Part shown: positions 1 through 8,874 of the stretch, one piece after another | Numbering within the stretch: the stretch's first letter is position 1 | Layout: every line of letters begins with the position of its first letter | Source of the DNA: Verrucomicrobiaceae bacterium UBA1938 | GTDB lineage: Bacteria; Verrucomicrobiota; Verrucomicrobiia; Verrucomicrobiales; Verrucomicrobiaceae | Assembly (NCBI GenBank): GCA_002336895.1 | Contig: DDFC01000036.1 | Coordinates: 40,304 to 104,303, forward strand | DNA: 64,000 nt | Direction of reading: 5' to 3' | Position numbers and translations under genes: made by a program | The notes under the pieces: generated by a model | What the model saw: the letters and a program-made list of their open reading frames with translations, nothing else | Databases searched by the model: none | Told to the model about the DNA's origin: nothing

Positions 1-88
1 GATGATCCGCGTCAGCGACATCCCAGTGCTGGCGTCAGGCAAGCTCGACGTGCAGAACTGCGAGAAGATCGCGAAGTCGGGGATGTGA
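1..88 (+). CDS. C-terminal end of an AMP-dependent synthetase-like protein (partial)
   Basis: An open frame enters from the left edge and stops at TGA 86-88. The visible 28 residues contain IPVLASGKLD. A short hydrophobic stretch followed by SGKLD resembles the extreme C-terminus of acyl-AMP ligases, where the lysine is the catalytic A10 residue. This is a resemblance only, because the rest of the gene lies outside the window. The next gene, queA, is convergent. Confidence 0.4.
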   Translation, partial: MIRVSDIPVLASGKLDVQNCEKIAKSGM

Positions 89-168
89 GGGTGAAGTGAT
101 GCAGGCACTGCCTGCAATCGTTCGTCACTTGGACGCTCGTGCGGGCAGGAGTGCCCGCATCACTTGAC

Positions 169-1149
169 TCACACAATCATCATGCAGTCCCCATAGCTGA
201 AGAAGCGGTACTTCTCCCGGATCGCCTCCGCATACGCCTCCAGAATCAGCTCCCTCCCAGCCAGCGCGCTCACCAGCATGATCAGCGTGGACTTGGGAAG
301 GTGGAAATTGGTCAGCAGCCCGCCGGCTACACGAAACTCAAAACCCGGGTGAATGAAGATGTCCGTGCTGCCCTGCGTGGCGATGACCTTCCCATGATCA
401 CGTGCCACCGTCTCCAGCGTGCGCAGCGCGGTGGTACCCACGGGGATGACGCGTTTCGCCTGTTGAATCGCCTGTGCTGTGGCTTCTGAAACTTCATACA
501 CCTCCGAGTGCATCTTGTGCTCGGCGATGTTTTCCACCTTCACCGGCTGGAAGGTGCCCACGCCCACATGCAGCGTCACAAAGGTGTGGGGCAGGGGACT
601 CAGCACCTCCGGCGTGAAATGCAGCCCCGCCGTCGGCGCGGCAATGGAGCCTTCGCTCCGTGCAAACACCGTCTGGTAGCGCTCGCGGTCCGCAGGTTGG
701 TCCTCGCGCCCCATGTAGTGTGGCAGTGCCAGGTGGCCGTGCTTCGACTCATCCACCACGCGGTCAAACTCGATGATGCGGTCGCCGTTTTCCTCCGCGA
801 TCTGCAGCACCGTGCCCGTGGCCTCGCCGATGGAGAACGTGTGGCCCACGCGGAATTTCTTCCCCGGCTTGACCATGCAGCGCCAGCGCGTGGGTGTGAG
901 CATCTGCACGCGCAGCACCTCGTAGCCTTTGTCGGTAAAGTAGCGTGCGGGCACCACGCGCGTGTCATTCAGCACCAGCAGATCTCCCGCTTCGCGCGAG
1001 ATGAACTGCCCCACGTCGCGAAACATCCGGTGCTCGATGCGCCCCTCCTTCCGGTGCACCACCATCATCCGCGATGCCGAGCGCTCCGCCAGCGGCTCAC
1101 TGGCGATCAGTTCAGGCGGCAGGTGGTAGTCGAAGTCGGAGGTGAGCAT
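169..1149 (-). CDS. queA: S-adenosylmethionine:tRNA ribosyltransferase-isomerase
   Basis: 326 residues, close to the usual 340-350 of QueA. The enzyme transfers and isomerises the ribosyl part of SAM onto 7-aminomethyl-7-deazaguanine in tRNA, giving epoxyqueuosine in the cytoplasm. Family signatures include the N-terminal FDYHLPPELIA segment, LNDTRVVPAR near residue 60, the AAPTAGLHFTPE block near residue 170, HVGVGTFQPV, and the C-terminal GGLLTNFHLPKSTLIMLVSA. The ATG at 1149 opens directly on MLTSDFDYHLP, the normal start. The gene stands alone; the divergent neighbour is an oxidoreductase and the shared upstream region holds an unusual inverted GTTGAC array. Confidence 0.96.
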   Translation of the reverse strand: MLTSDFDYHLPPELIASEPLAERSASRMMVVHRKEGRIEHRMFRDVGQFISREAGDLLVLNDTRVVPARYFTDKGYEVLRVQMLTPTRWRCMVKPGKKFRVGHTFSIGEATGTVLQIAEENGDRIIEFDRVVDESKHGHLALPHYMGREDQPADRERYQTVFARSEGSIAAPTAGLHFTPEVLSPLPHTFVTLHVGVGTFQPVKVENIAEHKMHSEVYEVSEATAQAIQQAKRVIPVGTTALRTLETVARDHGKVIATQGSTDIFIHPGFEFRVAGGLLTNFHLPKSTLIMLVSALAGRELILEAYAEAIREKYRFFSYGDCMMIV

Positions 1150-1155
1150 GGATGG

Positions 1156-1285
1156 GTTGACGGTTGTTTACAGTGGTTGACGGTGGTTGACAGTAGTTTT
1201 TCCAAGCCGCGCACAGCAGGCCGCATCCCCAACAACTGTCAACGCTTGCGCAGCAAGCCTTCAGCCATCGTCAACCACCGTCAAC
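1156..1285. repeat. Inverted array of GTTGAC/GTCAAC hexamers between divergent genes
   Basis: Three GTTGAC hexamers (1156, 1176, 1186) are mirrored by three GTCAAC hexamers (1238, 1270, 1280). The 16 bases at 1176-1191 are the exact reverse complement of 1270-1285. The array fills most of the 236-base gap between queA and the divergent oxidoreductase gene, so it could be an operator array, a folded leader or a small repeat element. The sequence does not decide between these. Confidence 0.6.
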
Positions 1286-1385
1286 AGCCGCGCAGCGGCA
1301 CCGCCTGTCCGATTTCCCCCAAACTTTGTCCTTCCCATCTGCCGCCGCTCCCGCCTATAAAACCGGCGTTCACACCTCAACCATC

Positions 1386-2513
1386 ATGCCTGCCAAAAAG
1401 CTCAACATCGCCGTCGTCGGCCTCGGATTCGGGGCGGAGTTCATCCCCATCTGGCAGCGCCACCCGCTGACCACCTGCTACGCCATCTGCCAGCGCGATG
1501 AAAAGAAGCTCAACACCATCGGCGATGCCTTCGACGTGGACGTGCGCTACACGGATTTCAAGGCGATGCTCAAGGACCCGAACATCGACGCGGTGCACAT
1601 TAACTCCCCGATTCCGGATCACGGCTGGATGAGCATCGAGGCGCTCAAGGCGGGCAAGCACGTGGCCTGCACCGTGCCGATGGCCACCAGCATCGAAGAC
1701 TGCAAAAAGATCTGCGATCTCGTGAAGAAGACCGGCCTCAAGTACATGATGATGGAGACCGTCGTCTATGCCCGCGAATACCTCTTCATGAAGGAGCAGC
1801 TGGACAAAGGCACGCTGGGCAAGCTGCAGTTCGTCCAGGCCTCCCACCAGCAGGACATGGACGGCTGGCCGAACTACTGGCCCGGCCTCCCGCCCATGTG
1901 GTACGCCACTCATTGCGTCGGCCCCGTGGCAGGGCTCATCGGCCATCCTGCGGAATACGTGAGCTGCTTTGGCTCCGGCACCGTGCGCAAAGAGCTGCAG
2001 AAGCACTACGGCTCGCCCTTCGCCGTCGAGACCGCGCACATCAAGTTCAAGGGCACGGACGTGAACGCCCGCATCATTCGCAGTCTTTTTGACACCGCCC
2101 GCCAGTACCGCGAGAGCATCGACGTCTATGGCGACAAAGTCTCCATCGAGTGGCCGCTCGTCGAACACGAGCCGCTGGTGATGCACCGCGCCAAGCTGCC
2201 CGAGCACAAGATCCCCAAGCTGGTGAAAGCGCCCGACTTCGCCAAGCGCCTGCCCAAGCCGATCCAGCGCTTCACCACCAAAGGCGTGTATGATCTCGGC
2301 AAGAAGACGCACCTCAGCTTCACCCAGGGCAGCGGCCACGGCGGCAGCCATCCGCATCTGGCGCATGAATTTGCCAGCGCCCTCGCTGAAAAACGCCAGC
2401 CCTTCCCGAACGCCACCCAGTCCGCCAACTGGACCTGCGTGGGCCTCTGCGCCCACCAGTCCGCCATGTCCGGCGGCAAGATCGTGAAGCTGCCGCCCTT
2501 CACGCTGAAGTGA
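1386..2513 (+). CDS. Gfo/Idh/MocA family oxidoreductase
   Basis: 375 residues. The N-terminal Rossmann motif VVGLGFGAEF (about residues 9-18) marks an NAD(P)-dependent sugar-type dehydrogenase, followed by the family's DAVHINSPIPDHGWMSIEAL and GKHVACTVPMATS segments; these families place an EKP lysine where this protein has CTVPMA. The C-terminal half is the substrate-binding alpha/beta domain, with HGGSHPHLAHEFASAL near the end. The ATG at 1386 is chosen because it starts immediately before the nucleotide-binding strand (MPAKKLNIAVVG); the frame is open 20 codons further but without family sequence. Substrate cannot be inferred. It stands alone in its direction. Confidence 0.88.
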   Translation: MPAKKLNIAVVGLGFGAEFIPIWQRHPLTTCYAICQRDEKKLNTIGDAFDVDVRYTDFKAMLKDPNIDAVHINSPIPDHGWMSIEALKAGKHVACTVPMATSIEDCKKICDLVKKTGLKYMMMETVVYAREYLFMKEQLDKGTLGKLQFVQASHQQDMDGWPNYWPGLPPMWYATHCVGPVAGLIGHPAEYVSCFGSGTVRKELQKHYGSPFAVETAHIKFKGTDVNARIIRSLFDTARQYRESIDVYGDKVSIEWPLVEHEPLVMHRAKLPEHKIPKLVKAPDFAKRLPKPIQRFTTKGVYDLGKKTHLSFTQGSGHGGSHPHLAHEFASALAEKRQPFPNATQSANWTCVGLCAHQSAMSGGKIVKLPPFTLK

Positions 2514-2820
2514 GTGATCTCTGGCGCGCAGCTGAGCGGATCTTCTCTGCCATGCTCGCCGCTGCGGGTGCGCCTGGGCCACCCTGGCCTGGGGATGACG
2601 GCGGCCTTTCCTGCTCGGCGTCCTGCCGGTCGAGCTCGCGCAGATAGGGCGGCAGCCTCTGCACTTCACCGCGATCAGTTCCACGAAGGTGGCTCATGCC
2701 TGGCGTTGTTGCATGGCTTGAGCGCGAATGTCAACCTGACCGGGGTGTTTTCACACAGCCTTTCAAGCCAGCGCTCCCAAAAACGCCAGTGGCGGGAGGC
2801 GGTGGTTTTCAAAAACCTGG
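2514..2820. other. Intergenic gap with no recognised gene
   Basis: 307 bases between two convergent genes. A 105-codon open frame crosses it, but it has low-complexity Arg/Ala-rich composition and no recognisable motif. A GCCTGGCGTTGTT string near 2698 resembles the repeat motif found between 9.3 and 11 kb. Nothing else was recognised. Confidence 0.4.
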
Positions 2821-3612
2821 CTAGTAGTTGAACAGCACCACGGGCAGGCTGTGGCCCACCTTTTCGCCCTGTCTGGCGCGCAGCAGCTGCTCCAGCTCAC
2901 GGGCCCATTCCTTGGTGGCAAAGTGGGCCTGGCCGTTGCGGAAGAAGTCCTGGATGGAGATGAGCACCACCACCTGGGCGTACTCCTTGTCGGCAAACTC
3001 AAACACCGGCTGGCGGCTGCGGGGCTCCACCACACGGCCCTCGATGGCGGTGTAGCCACGGGTGTTTCTCAGGGACACCTCGCCGCCAAAGTTGAGCGTG
3101 AAGAAATCCACCGCCTGCCGGGTGATCAGACCCGTGTAGGTGTTCGGCCCCCACTCCAGCAGGGACAGCTCCAGCGTCAGCGCATCCGGGGCAGGGGAGT
3201 CCACCACGGTATAGCGCGGGTCCTTGGACTTGCGGAAGGCATCTTCAAACTGGTCGTGCATGTACTTCGCCAGGGCGGGCAGGTGGCGTGTGCGCCAGCC
3301 GGCATCGTGCTCCACGGCGGCCACCAGTGTCTTGTCCGGCCGCACGTTTTCATACACTACGGGGGCGACGTAGATCTTGCGGCATTTGTCGGCGGCGGCC
3401 TGCTGCTGCTTGTTGGTCGTCCACCAGTTGCCCAGGAAAGGCGAGCGCTTGTCCTCCTTCAGCTCCTTGGCATGCGTCAGAAAGCCCGAGGGCTTCACCT
3501 CCACGGCGGCCACCACGCTCTTGGCGGTGCGGCACGAGCACAGGCACAGCGCCAGACAGCCCAGCAGAGGCACCAGCCAGTGGGGAAGAGGAGAGCCAGG
3601 GGGAAAGCTCAT
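2821..3612 (-). CDS. Putative lipoprotein, DUF3313-like
   Basis: 263 residues from the ATG at 3612, which places a hydrophobic segment and a lipobox-like LCLCSC at residues 20-27. The mature part (KIYVAPVVYENV, then a long central LTLELSLLEW and a VSLRNT..AIEGRVVE segment) resembles the DUF3313 family of outer-membrane-associated lipoproteins. The open frame runs 21 codons further upstream, but that extension lacks signal-peptide character. The HD-domain gene lies upstream on the same strand with a 123-base gap, so co-transcription is possible. The family call is by resemblance and the function is unknown. Confidence 0.65.
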   Translation of the reverse strand: MSFPPGSPLPHWLVPLLGCLALCLCSCRTAKSVVAAVEVKPSGFLTHAKELKEDKRSPFLGNWWTTNKQQQAAADKCRKIYVAPVVYENVRPDKTLVAAVEHDAGWRTRHLPALAKYMHDQFEDAFRKSKDPRYTVVDSPAPDALTLELSLLEWGPNTYTGLITRQAVDFFTLNFGGEVSLRNTRGYTAIEGRVVEPRSRQPVFEFADKEYAQVVVLISIQDFFRNGQAHFATKEWARELEQLLRARQGEKVGHSLPVVLFNY

Positions 3613-3735
3613 GCCTCCCACCATGCACAGGACACCCCGTCTGTGCATGGGAAAAAGCAGAGCGATTTCTGTCATTCGCCATTCACGCAGAGAATATTCG
3701 ACACCACGGTCATTAAAGTCGAATTCTCCTGAAAC

Positions 3736-4155
3736 TCAGGGGGAAAGCAGCTGAATCAAGGATGCAGAATACTTTGCCACCTGCTTGCGCGAGGGGGAAT
3801 CGGACAGGTTGGCCAAATTGTCGGCAATCTTCACAGACCGCGCAATGGGGTTTGCCTTGGCTCGCAGAATGGCGGTGGGGTAATCTTCGCCATCTTGATG
3901 TGTCAGAGCCTGTACAGCGTCTGCAATCTGCAGATCGAAGAGTTCTGCCAGCCGAGCATGCGTCATGCCTGTGTCTTCAATCGTGTCATGCAGCCAGGCG
4001 ACGGTGATTTCCAGCTCTCCGCCTCCCAGCTTCTTCACGATCCCGGCCACATTTTCAGGGTGCACAATGTAGGGCGTTACACCATCATTCCGCGTTTGAT
4101 GACTGTGGCATTCGGTGGCGATCTGGCGGGCAAGTTCAATTCGTTCTGTCTTCAT
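3736..4155 (-). CDS. HD-domain metal-dependent phosphohydrolase, small SpoT/MESH1-like
   Basis: 139 residues, a stand-alone HD domain. Metal-binding residues are visible as HxxxN..YIxHPxxVA near residue 30, the HD pair in VAWLHDTIEDT (about residues 53-63), and a late D in VKIADNLANL. This pattern is the hydrolase domain of RelA/SpoT proteins, seen alone in short alarmone hydrolases. Hydrolysis of (p)ppGpp is therefore plausible but not shown; other nucleotide substrates are possible. No synthetase or TGS domain is present. The start at 4155 opens on MKTERIELARQIA, as usual for the family. Confidence 0.82.
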   Translation of the reverse strand: MKTERIELARQIATECHSHQTRNDGVTPYIVHPENVAGIVKKLGGGELEITVAWLHDTIEDTGMTHARLAELFDLQIADAVQALTHQDGEDYPTAILRAKANPIARSVKIADNLANLSDSPSRKQVAKYSASLIQLLSP

Positions 4156-4257
4156 TCTGACAACTTGGGTAAGCTTGCCGTAAAGAGGGCGCTATTCCGT
4201 CGGACATCAAGCCTGCGCCAGCAACATCGTTTCACCCAAATCTGCCACAGCCTCTCC

Positions 4258-4887
4258 ATGCGATACATCACCCGCGCAGCGGCCGCACTCATCTTTGTGC
4301 CTCTATTCCTGGCGCTGCTCTTCATGATGCCCCTGGAGTTCTGCATCTCCTCCTGGCATCTGTGGCGGGCCGATGCCACCACCGCGGGCAGAGTCATCTC
4401 CTCCCAGCAGAAGAGCCACCATGGCAACTCGCTTTCCCTCATCCGCTACAGCTACACGGTGAGCGGGCGCAGCTTTGAGAGCGACAGGGTGCGGGCGGGC
4501 TGGATCAGCAACAAGGGCTATGAGGCCGGTGGCGGAGACCTCGCCGAATCGCTGAGCGCAGGCAGCGAGGTCGCCGTTCGTTACGACTCAGCGCATCCTG
4601 AGTTTGCCCTGCTCGAGTATGGCTGGCCAAAGTGGAGCGTGGGTTTCAGCCTGGTGGTGTGGGGGCTTTTGCTGGGAGGCCATTTTTTTGATCTCACGGA
4701 CCTCAGGCCCGACAGCCATTTCTGGTTTGGCCTCACCCGTGGAGCATGCCTGCTGGGCTTCGTGATCATCGCACTGCTGCCTCCGACCGTCGAGCCCAGG
4801 CGGGCCCTCCCGCTGCTGGGAGCCTGGCTGGTGTTCAGTGCCATGGCTGGACTTTACGGCCGGTTGCGATATCCTCGGCAGTCATGA
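4258..4887 (+). CDS. DUF3592-like membrane protein
   Basis: 209 residues from the ATG at 4258. An N-terminal membrane helix (ALIFVPLFLALLFMMPL) is followed by a soluble domain with ATTAGRVISSQ, the RYSYTVSGRSFESDRV strand and GSEVAVRYDSAHPEFALLE. This is the typical layout of DUF3592 proteins. Two or three more membrane helices follow. The frame is open upstream, but that part overlaps the antisense HD gene and has no family character. The stop overlaps the start of the next gene (ATGA at 4884-4887), indicating translational coupling. Function unknown. Confidence 0.7.
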   Translation: MRYITRAAAALIFVPLFLALLFMMPLEFCISSWHLWRADATTAGRVISSQQKSHHGNSLSLIRYSYTVSGRSFESDRVRAGWISNKGYEAGGGDLAESLSAGSEVAVRYDSAHPEFALLEYGWPKWSVGFSLVVWGLLLGGHFFDLTDLRPDSHFWFGLTRGACLLGFVIIALLPPTVEPRRALPLLGAWLVFSAMAGLYGRLRYPRQS

Positions 4888-5531
4888 GCAAACTCCGCGT
4901 CGAGAGCTTCACCCTTTCCATCGATGGCTTCGCCGCAGGCCCTGAGCAGAGTCTGGAAAATCCGCTCGGCATCGGTGGCACGGCGCTGCATGGCTGGGCC
5001 TTTCCGACGCACACGTTTCAGTCGCACCTCTTCGGCAATCCGGACGGCGAGAAGGGGATCGACGACGACTTTGCCGCGCGCGGTTTCCACAACGTGGGTG
5101 CCTGGATCATGGGGCGAAACATGTTTGGCCCGGTGCGTGGTCCCTGGCCGGATGAGAGCTGGCGCGACTGGTGGGGGGACAATCCGGTGTATCACAAGCC
5201 CGTCTTCGTCCTCACGCATCACCCGCGTGCGCCCCTCGTCATGGAAGGCGGCACCACCTTTCATTTCATCACCGAGGGCATCCACGCTGCGCTGGAGCAG
5301 GCCCGCGCAGCCGCCAACGGCCAGGACGTCCGCATCGGCGGCGGTGCCTCCACCATCCGGCAATACCTCCAGGCGCGGCTCATCGACGAACTCCACCTCG
5401 CCATTTCACCCGTCCTCCTCGGCACAGGCGAGCGCTTGTTTGATGGAATCCACCTGCCAGACCTGGGCTACACCTGCACGCAGCATGTGGCGTCGGAGCG
5501 TGCCACTCATGTGGTGCTGAGCCGCACGTAA
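4884..5531 (+). CDS. Dihydrofolate reductase-like (RibD C-terminal) family protein
   Basis: 215 residues. The N-terminal strand VESFTLSIDGFAAG, the central GAWIMGRNMFGPVRGPW and PLVMEGGTTFHFI segments, and the late GGASTIRQYLQARLIDELHLAISPVLLG block are the signatures of the bacterial DHFR-like proteins related to the RibD reductase domain (NADPH-binding fold). These are usually single-domain reductases of unknown substrate; true folate reductase activity is unlikely from this sequence. It overlaps the preceding DUF3592 gene by four bases, so the two form a two-gene operon. Confidence 0.85.
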   Translation: MSKLRVESFTLSIDGFAAGPEQSLENPLGIGGTALHGWAFPTHTFQSHLFGNPDGEKGIDDDFAARGFHNVGAWIMGRNMFGPVRGPWPDESWRDWWGDNPVYHKPVFVLTHHPRAPLVMEGGTTFHFITEGIHAALEQARAAANGQDVRIGGGASTIRQYLQARLIDELHLAISPVLLGTGERLFDGIHLPDLGYTCTQHVASERATHVVLSRT

Positions 5532-5570
5532 TGGGTGAATCCAATGCGGTCACAGGACGTGAATGCCCCT

Positions 5571-7697
5571 TCATTCCCTCCCTGACACCATCGCAGGGCG
5601 CACGGTGTGTTTGATGGGCCAGGAGGCACGTTCGGGGCTGGGGTAGGGGCCTGTTTTCTCCAGCGGGATGGGCTTGAAGCCGAGCTTCCAAGCTGGCGAA
5701 TCTTCCTTGATCCGAAAGTCACCCTGCGTGGCGTTCATAAAATGGGGATCTTCATCGACCAGATTGTTTTCAAAAGTCACCAGCGGTTTGGCCACGTTGG
5801 CCAGGCTGCTCCACACGCCGCCCACGCAGATGTTCCGCGCGATGAGGTGGCCCTTTGGCAGCATTGGCTCATCCTCCAGGATGGTCACCAGCCGGGGATA
5901 CCTGCCAGCCCATAGTTCACTCTTGTACGGCATCTGATCCAGCTTGGCCTTCAGGCGGTCAAACCACACCTGGCCACGTGTGGACACCTCCACCGCAGGC
6001 TGGCAGTCCACGAAAACGTTGTTGGTGATGGTGCAGTCCCGCCCGCAGGTGGACACCGCCGCCTTCATCGCCTGGGCGGAGTTTTCGATCTTGTAGAAGA
6101 CATTGCCGGTGATCTCCGTGCCGCTGTTCATGTCATCCAGATACACCGCGAGGCAGCCGCCCCTGTTCAGGCCGCTGAGGTGGTGCAGGTAGTTGTGGCG
6201 GATCACCGTGCCGCGCTCCGTCCAGTCCTCTCCTGCGTAGATCGCGCCGCCGTCATTGGCCTCGTAGCACACGCTGTGAATTTCGTTGAACTCGATGCGG
6301 TGGTCGTTGCCGGTCCACCACAGAGCCTGATGCGGGGCGTTGTCGATCAGGTTGTGGCTGGCCACATTTCCCACGCCGTTGATCTTCAGCGCCGGCTTGG
6401 TCATGCGCTTCCAGCGCGAGTAGTGGTGGATGTGATTGTTGTCGATCACCAGATGGCCCGGTGTCAGCGTCTTGCGGTCGCCGCCGGTGAGGTGGATGCC
6501 GCCGTAGCCGAGCTCCGAGAGATCGCATCCGGCGATCCTGCAATTCTGGCCCCGCACATCGATGCCCCAGCGTCCCGCATTGCGGACCGTGCAGCCGATG
6601 ATCTGGACGTGCTCCACGTTTTTGAGATGGAGGGCCGTGCCCTGGCAGGCTTCAAAGATGAGGCCGCGAAAGCTCACATGCGCGAGGTCGTGCATGAAGA
6701 GCAGGGTGGGCGCCACAGAGATGATCGCCTTGCCCTGGCTGAGCGGCGCGGGTGGCCAGAAGTAGAGAATGCCCGAGTCGCGGTCATGGTACCACTCGCC
6801 GGGGCTGTCCAGCTCCGGCAGCAGGTTGAAGGCGTGATAATGCTGCCCCTGCCGGTAGCCTTTGGCCGGGTAGGGCGGTGCGATGGTGATGACATGGCGG
6901 CCCGCATCGATCGATTCGATGGGCTGGCGCGCATCATTCCACTCCCAGTACCAGCAGCCGTGCAGCCAGCCGTCCTTTTCATGCACCCAACGGCTGGGGC
7001 GGTCGCCCTCATAAACGATGCGCCCCGCCTTGCTGACTCTGAGTCCTCCGGGCGCAGTCTCCGCTTGATCATCGTCCACGTCCTTGATCAGCGCAGAGCC
7101 ATGATTGGGCCAGCGCGCCAGCGTCATGACCTTGTCCTGAAAGAAGAGCTCCAGGCGGTCATGGTTCTCATCATCCGGCCCCACCGCCGAGCCCAGTTTT
7201 TTGACGCCCAGGGCGTTCAAGTCGGCCTGCAGCACCTGTGGCCGCGCCGCCTCGTCGATGCGCTTGAGCACCTCGGGGTCCGTCACCGGCTTGAACCCCG
7301 TGACCTCCACGCCACCCGTGATCCGCACCTCCTCGCCCGCCCGTGCCTGCCACACGATGGGCGCGCTCTCCGTGCCGGAATCCTCCGGCTCCAGCAGGAG
7401 ATTGGCCGTCTGAGGATACACCCCGCCGCGAATCTCCACCACGATCCCGCCCGCAGGCAGCCCCTGGGTCTTCCGCAGCTTGCGGATCTCATTCCGCGCC
7501 CGGCCCAGCGTGGCAAAGCAGCCGTCCGTCTTCGCCGCATTCGGGGCGTCCAGCGTGCCGGACCACGCATCATTGCCATCCGGCCCCACATGCAGGGTCA
7601 GGGCCAGGCACGGTGCGGCCCATGCCAGCACCGCCAAAAGGGCCGCCCTGAGCGGAAATGACAAACAGGAAACCTGGGGCACAGCGGGGAATTTCAT
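5571..7697 (-). CDS. Secreted right-handed parallel beta-helix protein, possible glycoside hydrolase
   Basis: 708 residues with an N-terminal signal peptide (SFPLRAALLAVLAWAAPCLA). The mature start LHVGPDGNDAWSGTL is typical of exported beta-helix enzymes of planctomycetes and verrucomicrobia. The centre (roughly residues 340-560) holds repeated short turns such as VEHVQIIGCTVRNAGRWGID, VIDNNHIHHYSRW, VIRHNYLHHLSG and CTITNNVFVDCQ, a pectate-lyase-like solenoid. The layout is like that of GH141 and related carbohydrate-active proteins, but no catalytic residues can be assigned. It lies convergent to the DHFR-like gene. Confidence 0.8.
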   Translation of the reverse strand: MKFPAVPQVSCLSFPLRAALLAVLAWAAPCLALTLHVGPDGNDAWSGTLDAPNAAKTDGCFATLGRARNEIRKLRKTQGLPAGGIVVEIRGGVYPQTANLLLEPEDSGTESAPIVWQARAGEEVRITGGVEVTGFKPVTDPEVLKRIDEAARPQVLQADLNALGVKKLGSAVGPDDENHDRLELFFQDKVMTLARWPNHGSALIKDVDDDQAETAPGGLRVSKAGRIVYEGDRPSRWVHEKDGWLHGCWYWEWNDARQPIESIDAGRHVITIAPPYPAKGYRQGQHYHAFNLLPELDSPGEWYHDRDSGILYFWPPAPLSQGKAIISVAPTLLFMHDLAHVSFRGLIFEACQGTALHLKNVEHVQIIGCTVRNAGRWGIDVRGQNCRIAGCDLSELGYGGIHLTGGDRKTLTPGHLVIDNNHIHHYSRWKRMTKPALKINGVGNVASHNLIDNAPHQALWWTGNDHRIEFNEIHSVCYEANDGGAIYAGEDWTERGTVIRHNYLHHLSGLNRGGCLAVYLDDMNSGTEITGNVFYKIENSAQAMKAAVSTCGRDCTITNNVFVDCQPAVEVSTRGQVWFDRLKAKLDQMPYKSELWAGRYPRLVTILEDEPMLPKGHLIARNICVGGVWSSLANVAKPLVTFENNLVDEDPHFMNATQGDFRIKEDSPAWKLGFKPIPLEKTGPYPSPERASWPIKHTVRPAMVSGRE

Positions 7698-7910
7698 GGG
7701 GAGGGAGTCATACGAACCTCCCCGGCCTTTTTATGGCCATAGATTCCGCAGCCTGCACTTCAAAAGCAGGCTTGTTGCTATGAAACAGGCAGCGTCCTCG
7801 CCATCCCGCTCAAGTCACGACACCCAGAAAGCCTTCGGAGAAAAGTTTACATGGTCTGTGATAGCCACCACGACATCCCTTCGTTGTACGCAAACACATC
7901 TGCTCATCTC

Positions 7911-8225
7911 ATGCGCTGGTGCCTGTTTATCCCGAACCTCCTGATCCTGCTCATGCTCGGCATGGAGCAGTGCTGCTGGAGCGGTGCCGCCGTGGTGAAG
8001 GATGCCGCGCCTCTGGTCTGCGTACTCGATGACGATGAAACGGAGCTGAAGCAGGATCTGGTGCCTGCGCATTCACTTTTGGAATGCGACCCGCTGACTG
8101 CGGCGGGCTGGCAGGGGATGCCACGGCAGGTCTCTGCAGGCTGGGTGCTGCTCCAAGGGGCAGGGGCATGGGAGATCCACACCGGCCTGCGCCGCCACCG
8201 CTGGCTGTGCCGGGAGCGCTGTTGA
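7911..8225 (+). CDS. Short hypothetical protein
   Basis: 104 residues from the ATG at 7911. It begins with a hydrophobic segment (LFIPNLLILLMLGM) that could be a signal anchor or signal peptide, followed by a short cysteine-containing tail. No family was recognised. The open frame continues 20 codons upstream without useful sequence. The call rests on the frame, the plausible export signal and absence of a competing gene. Confidence 0.35.
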   Translation: MRWCLFIPNLLILLMLGMEQCCWSGAAVVKDAAPLVCVLDDDETELKQDLVPAHSLLECDPLTAAGWQGMPRQVSAGWVLLQGAGAWEIHTGLRRHRWLCRERC

Positions 8226-8346
8226 GGGGTGGCCGCCGGTCTCCGCCTTCATATCACAGCGCGGCTGAGTTGAGCTGACCTCGTCATCTCATGCCGCAGT
8301 TTCCACTCACCGCTCAGTGAGGTCATCCCATTTACCACCCACTTTC

Positions 8347-8832
8347 ATGAATACTCGTCTTGCCATTCTTTGCAGTCTTTTGCTGGCCGGTGCCGCCTCG
8401 GCCGGTTCTGTCGATGTCGCCGTCAAACCCGAGGTCGAAAAAAAATCAGCCGACATCACCAAGGAGGAATACGTCAGCGCCCATTGGCTCAGGGTGCGCA
8501 TCACCAATTTCACCGGCACCAAGCTCGATGGAGTGACGCTGAAATGGGCCCTCTACGCCGCCAACCTCCGGCGCGGTGCGGACACCGTCTCCGTTGAGAA
8601 ATCCGGCGAAATGAAAATCACCGTGGACTCCAACGGCCGCTACCTGGACGTGGAGACCCCCAAGGTGGCCTTTGACTACGTCCGCACACACAGCGAGCGC
8701 TCAGGCAGGCGAAGCTACAAGCTCGTGGAAGAGTCCGGCAAGAAGTACCACGGCTTCCATGTCCAGGTGCTGAACGGCACCGAAGTCCTCGGCGAGGCCG
8801 TCAGCGAGTCGGTACGGAAGCAGCTGAAGTGA
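8347..8832 (+). CDS. Secreted hypothetical protein
   Basis: 161 residues. The ATG at 8347 opens a clean signal peptide (LAILCSLLLAGAASAGS, cleavage likely after ASA). The mature part is a beta-rich domain with RVRITNFTGTKLDGVTLKW, suggestive of an immunoglobulin-like or related sandwich fold, then SGRRSYKLVEESGKKYHG. No family was recognised. It stands alone between a short hypothetical gene and a palindromic repeat pair. Confidence 0.7.
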   Translation: MNTRLAILCSLLLAGAASAGSVDVAVKPEVEKKSADITKEEYVSAHWLRVRITNFTGTKLDGVTLKWALYAANLRRGADTVSVEKSGEMKITVDSNGRYLDVETPKVAFDYVRTHSERSGRRSYKLVEESGKKYHGFHVQVLNGTEVLGEAVSESVRKQLK

Positions 8833-8874
8833 TCCGTGGCTCTGCTCAGGGTGGCGAGAGACAGCGCCTAAGGC

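Noticed and set aside
1377..2684. 435-codon open frame antisense to the oxidoreductase
   Set aside because: Low-complexity Arg/Ala/Gly composition and perfect overlap with a gene of clear family; typical antisense frame in GC-rich DNA. The same reasoning excludes many other long antisense frames, for example 6180-7661, 15321-16604 and 50035-51903.
2514..2831. 105-codon frame in the intergenic gap
   Set aside because: No motif, no plausible ribosome-binding site, Arg/Ala-rich; better regarded as non-coding.
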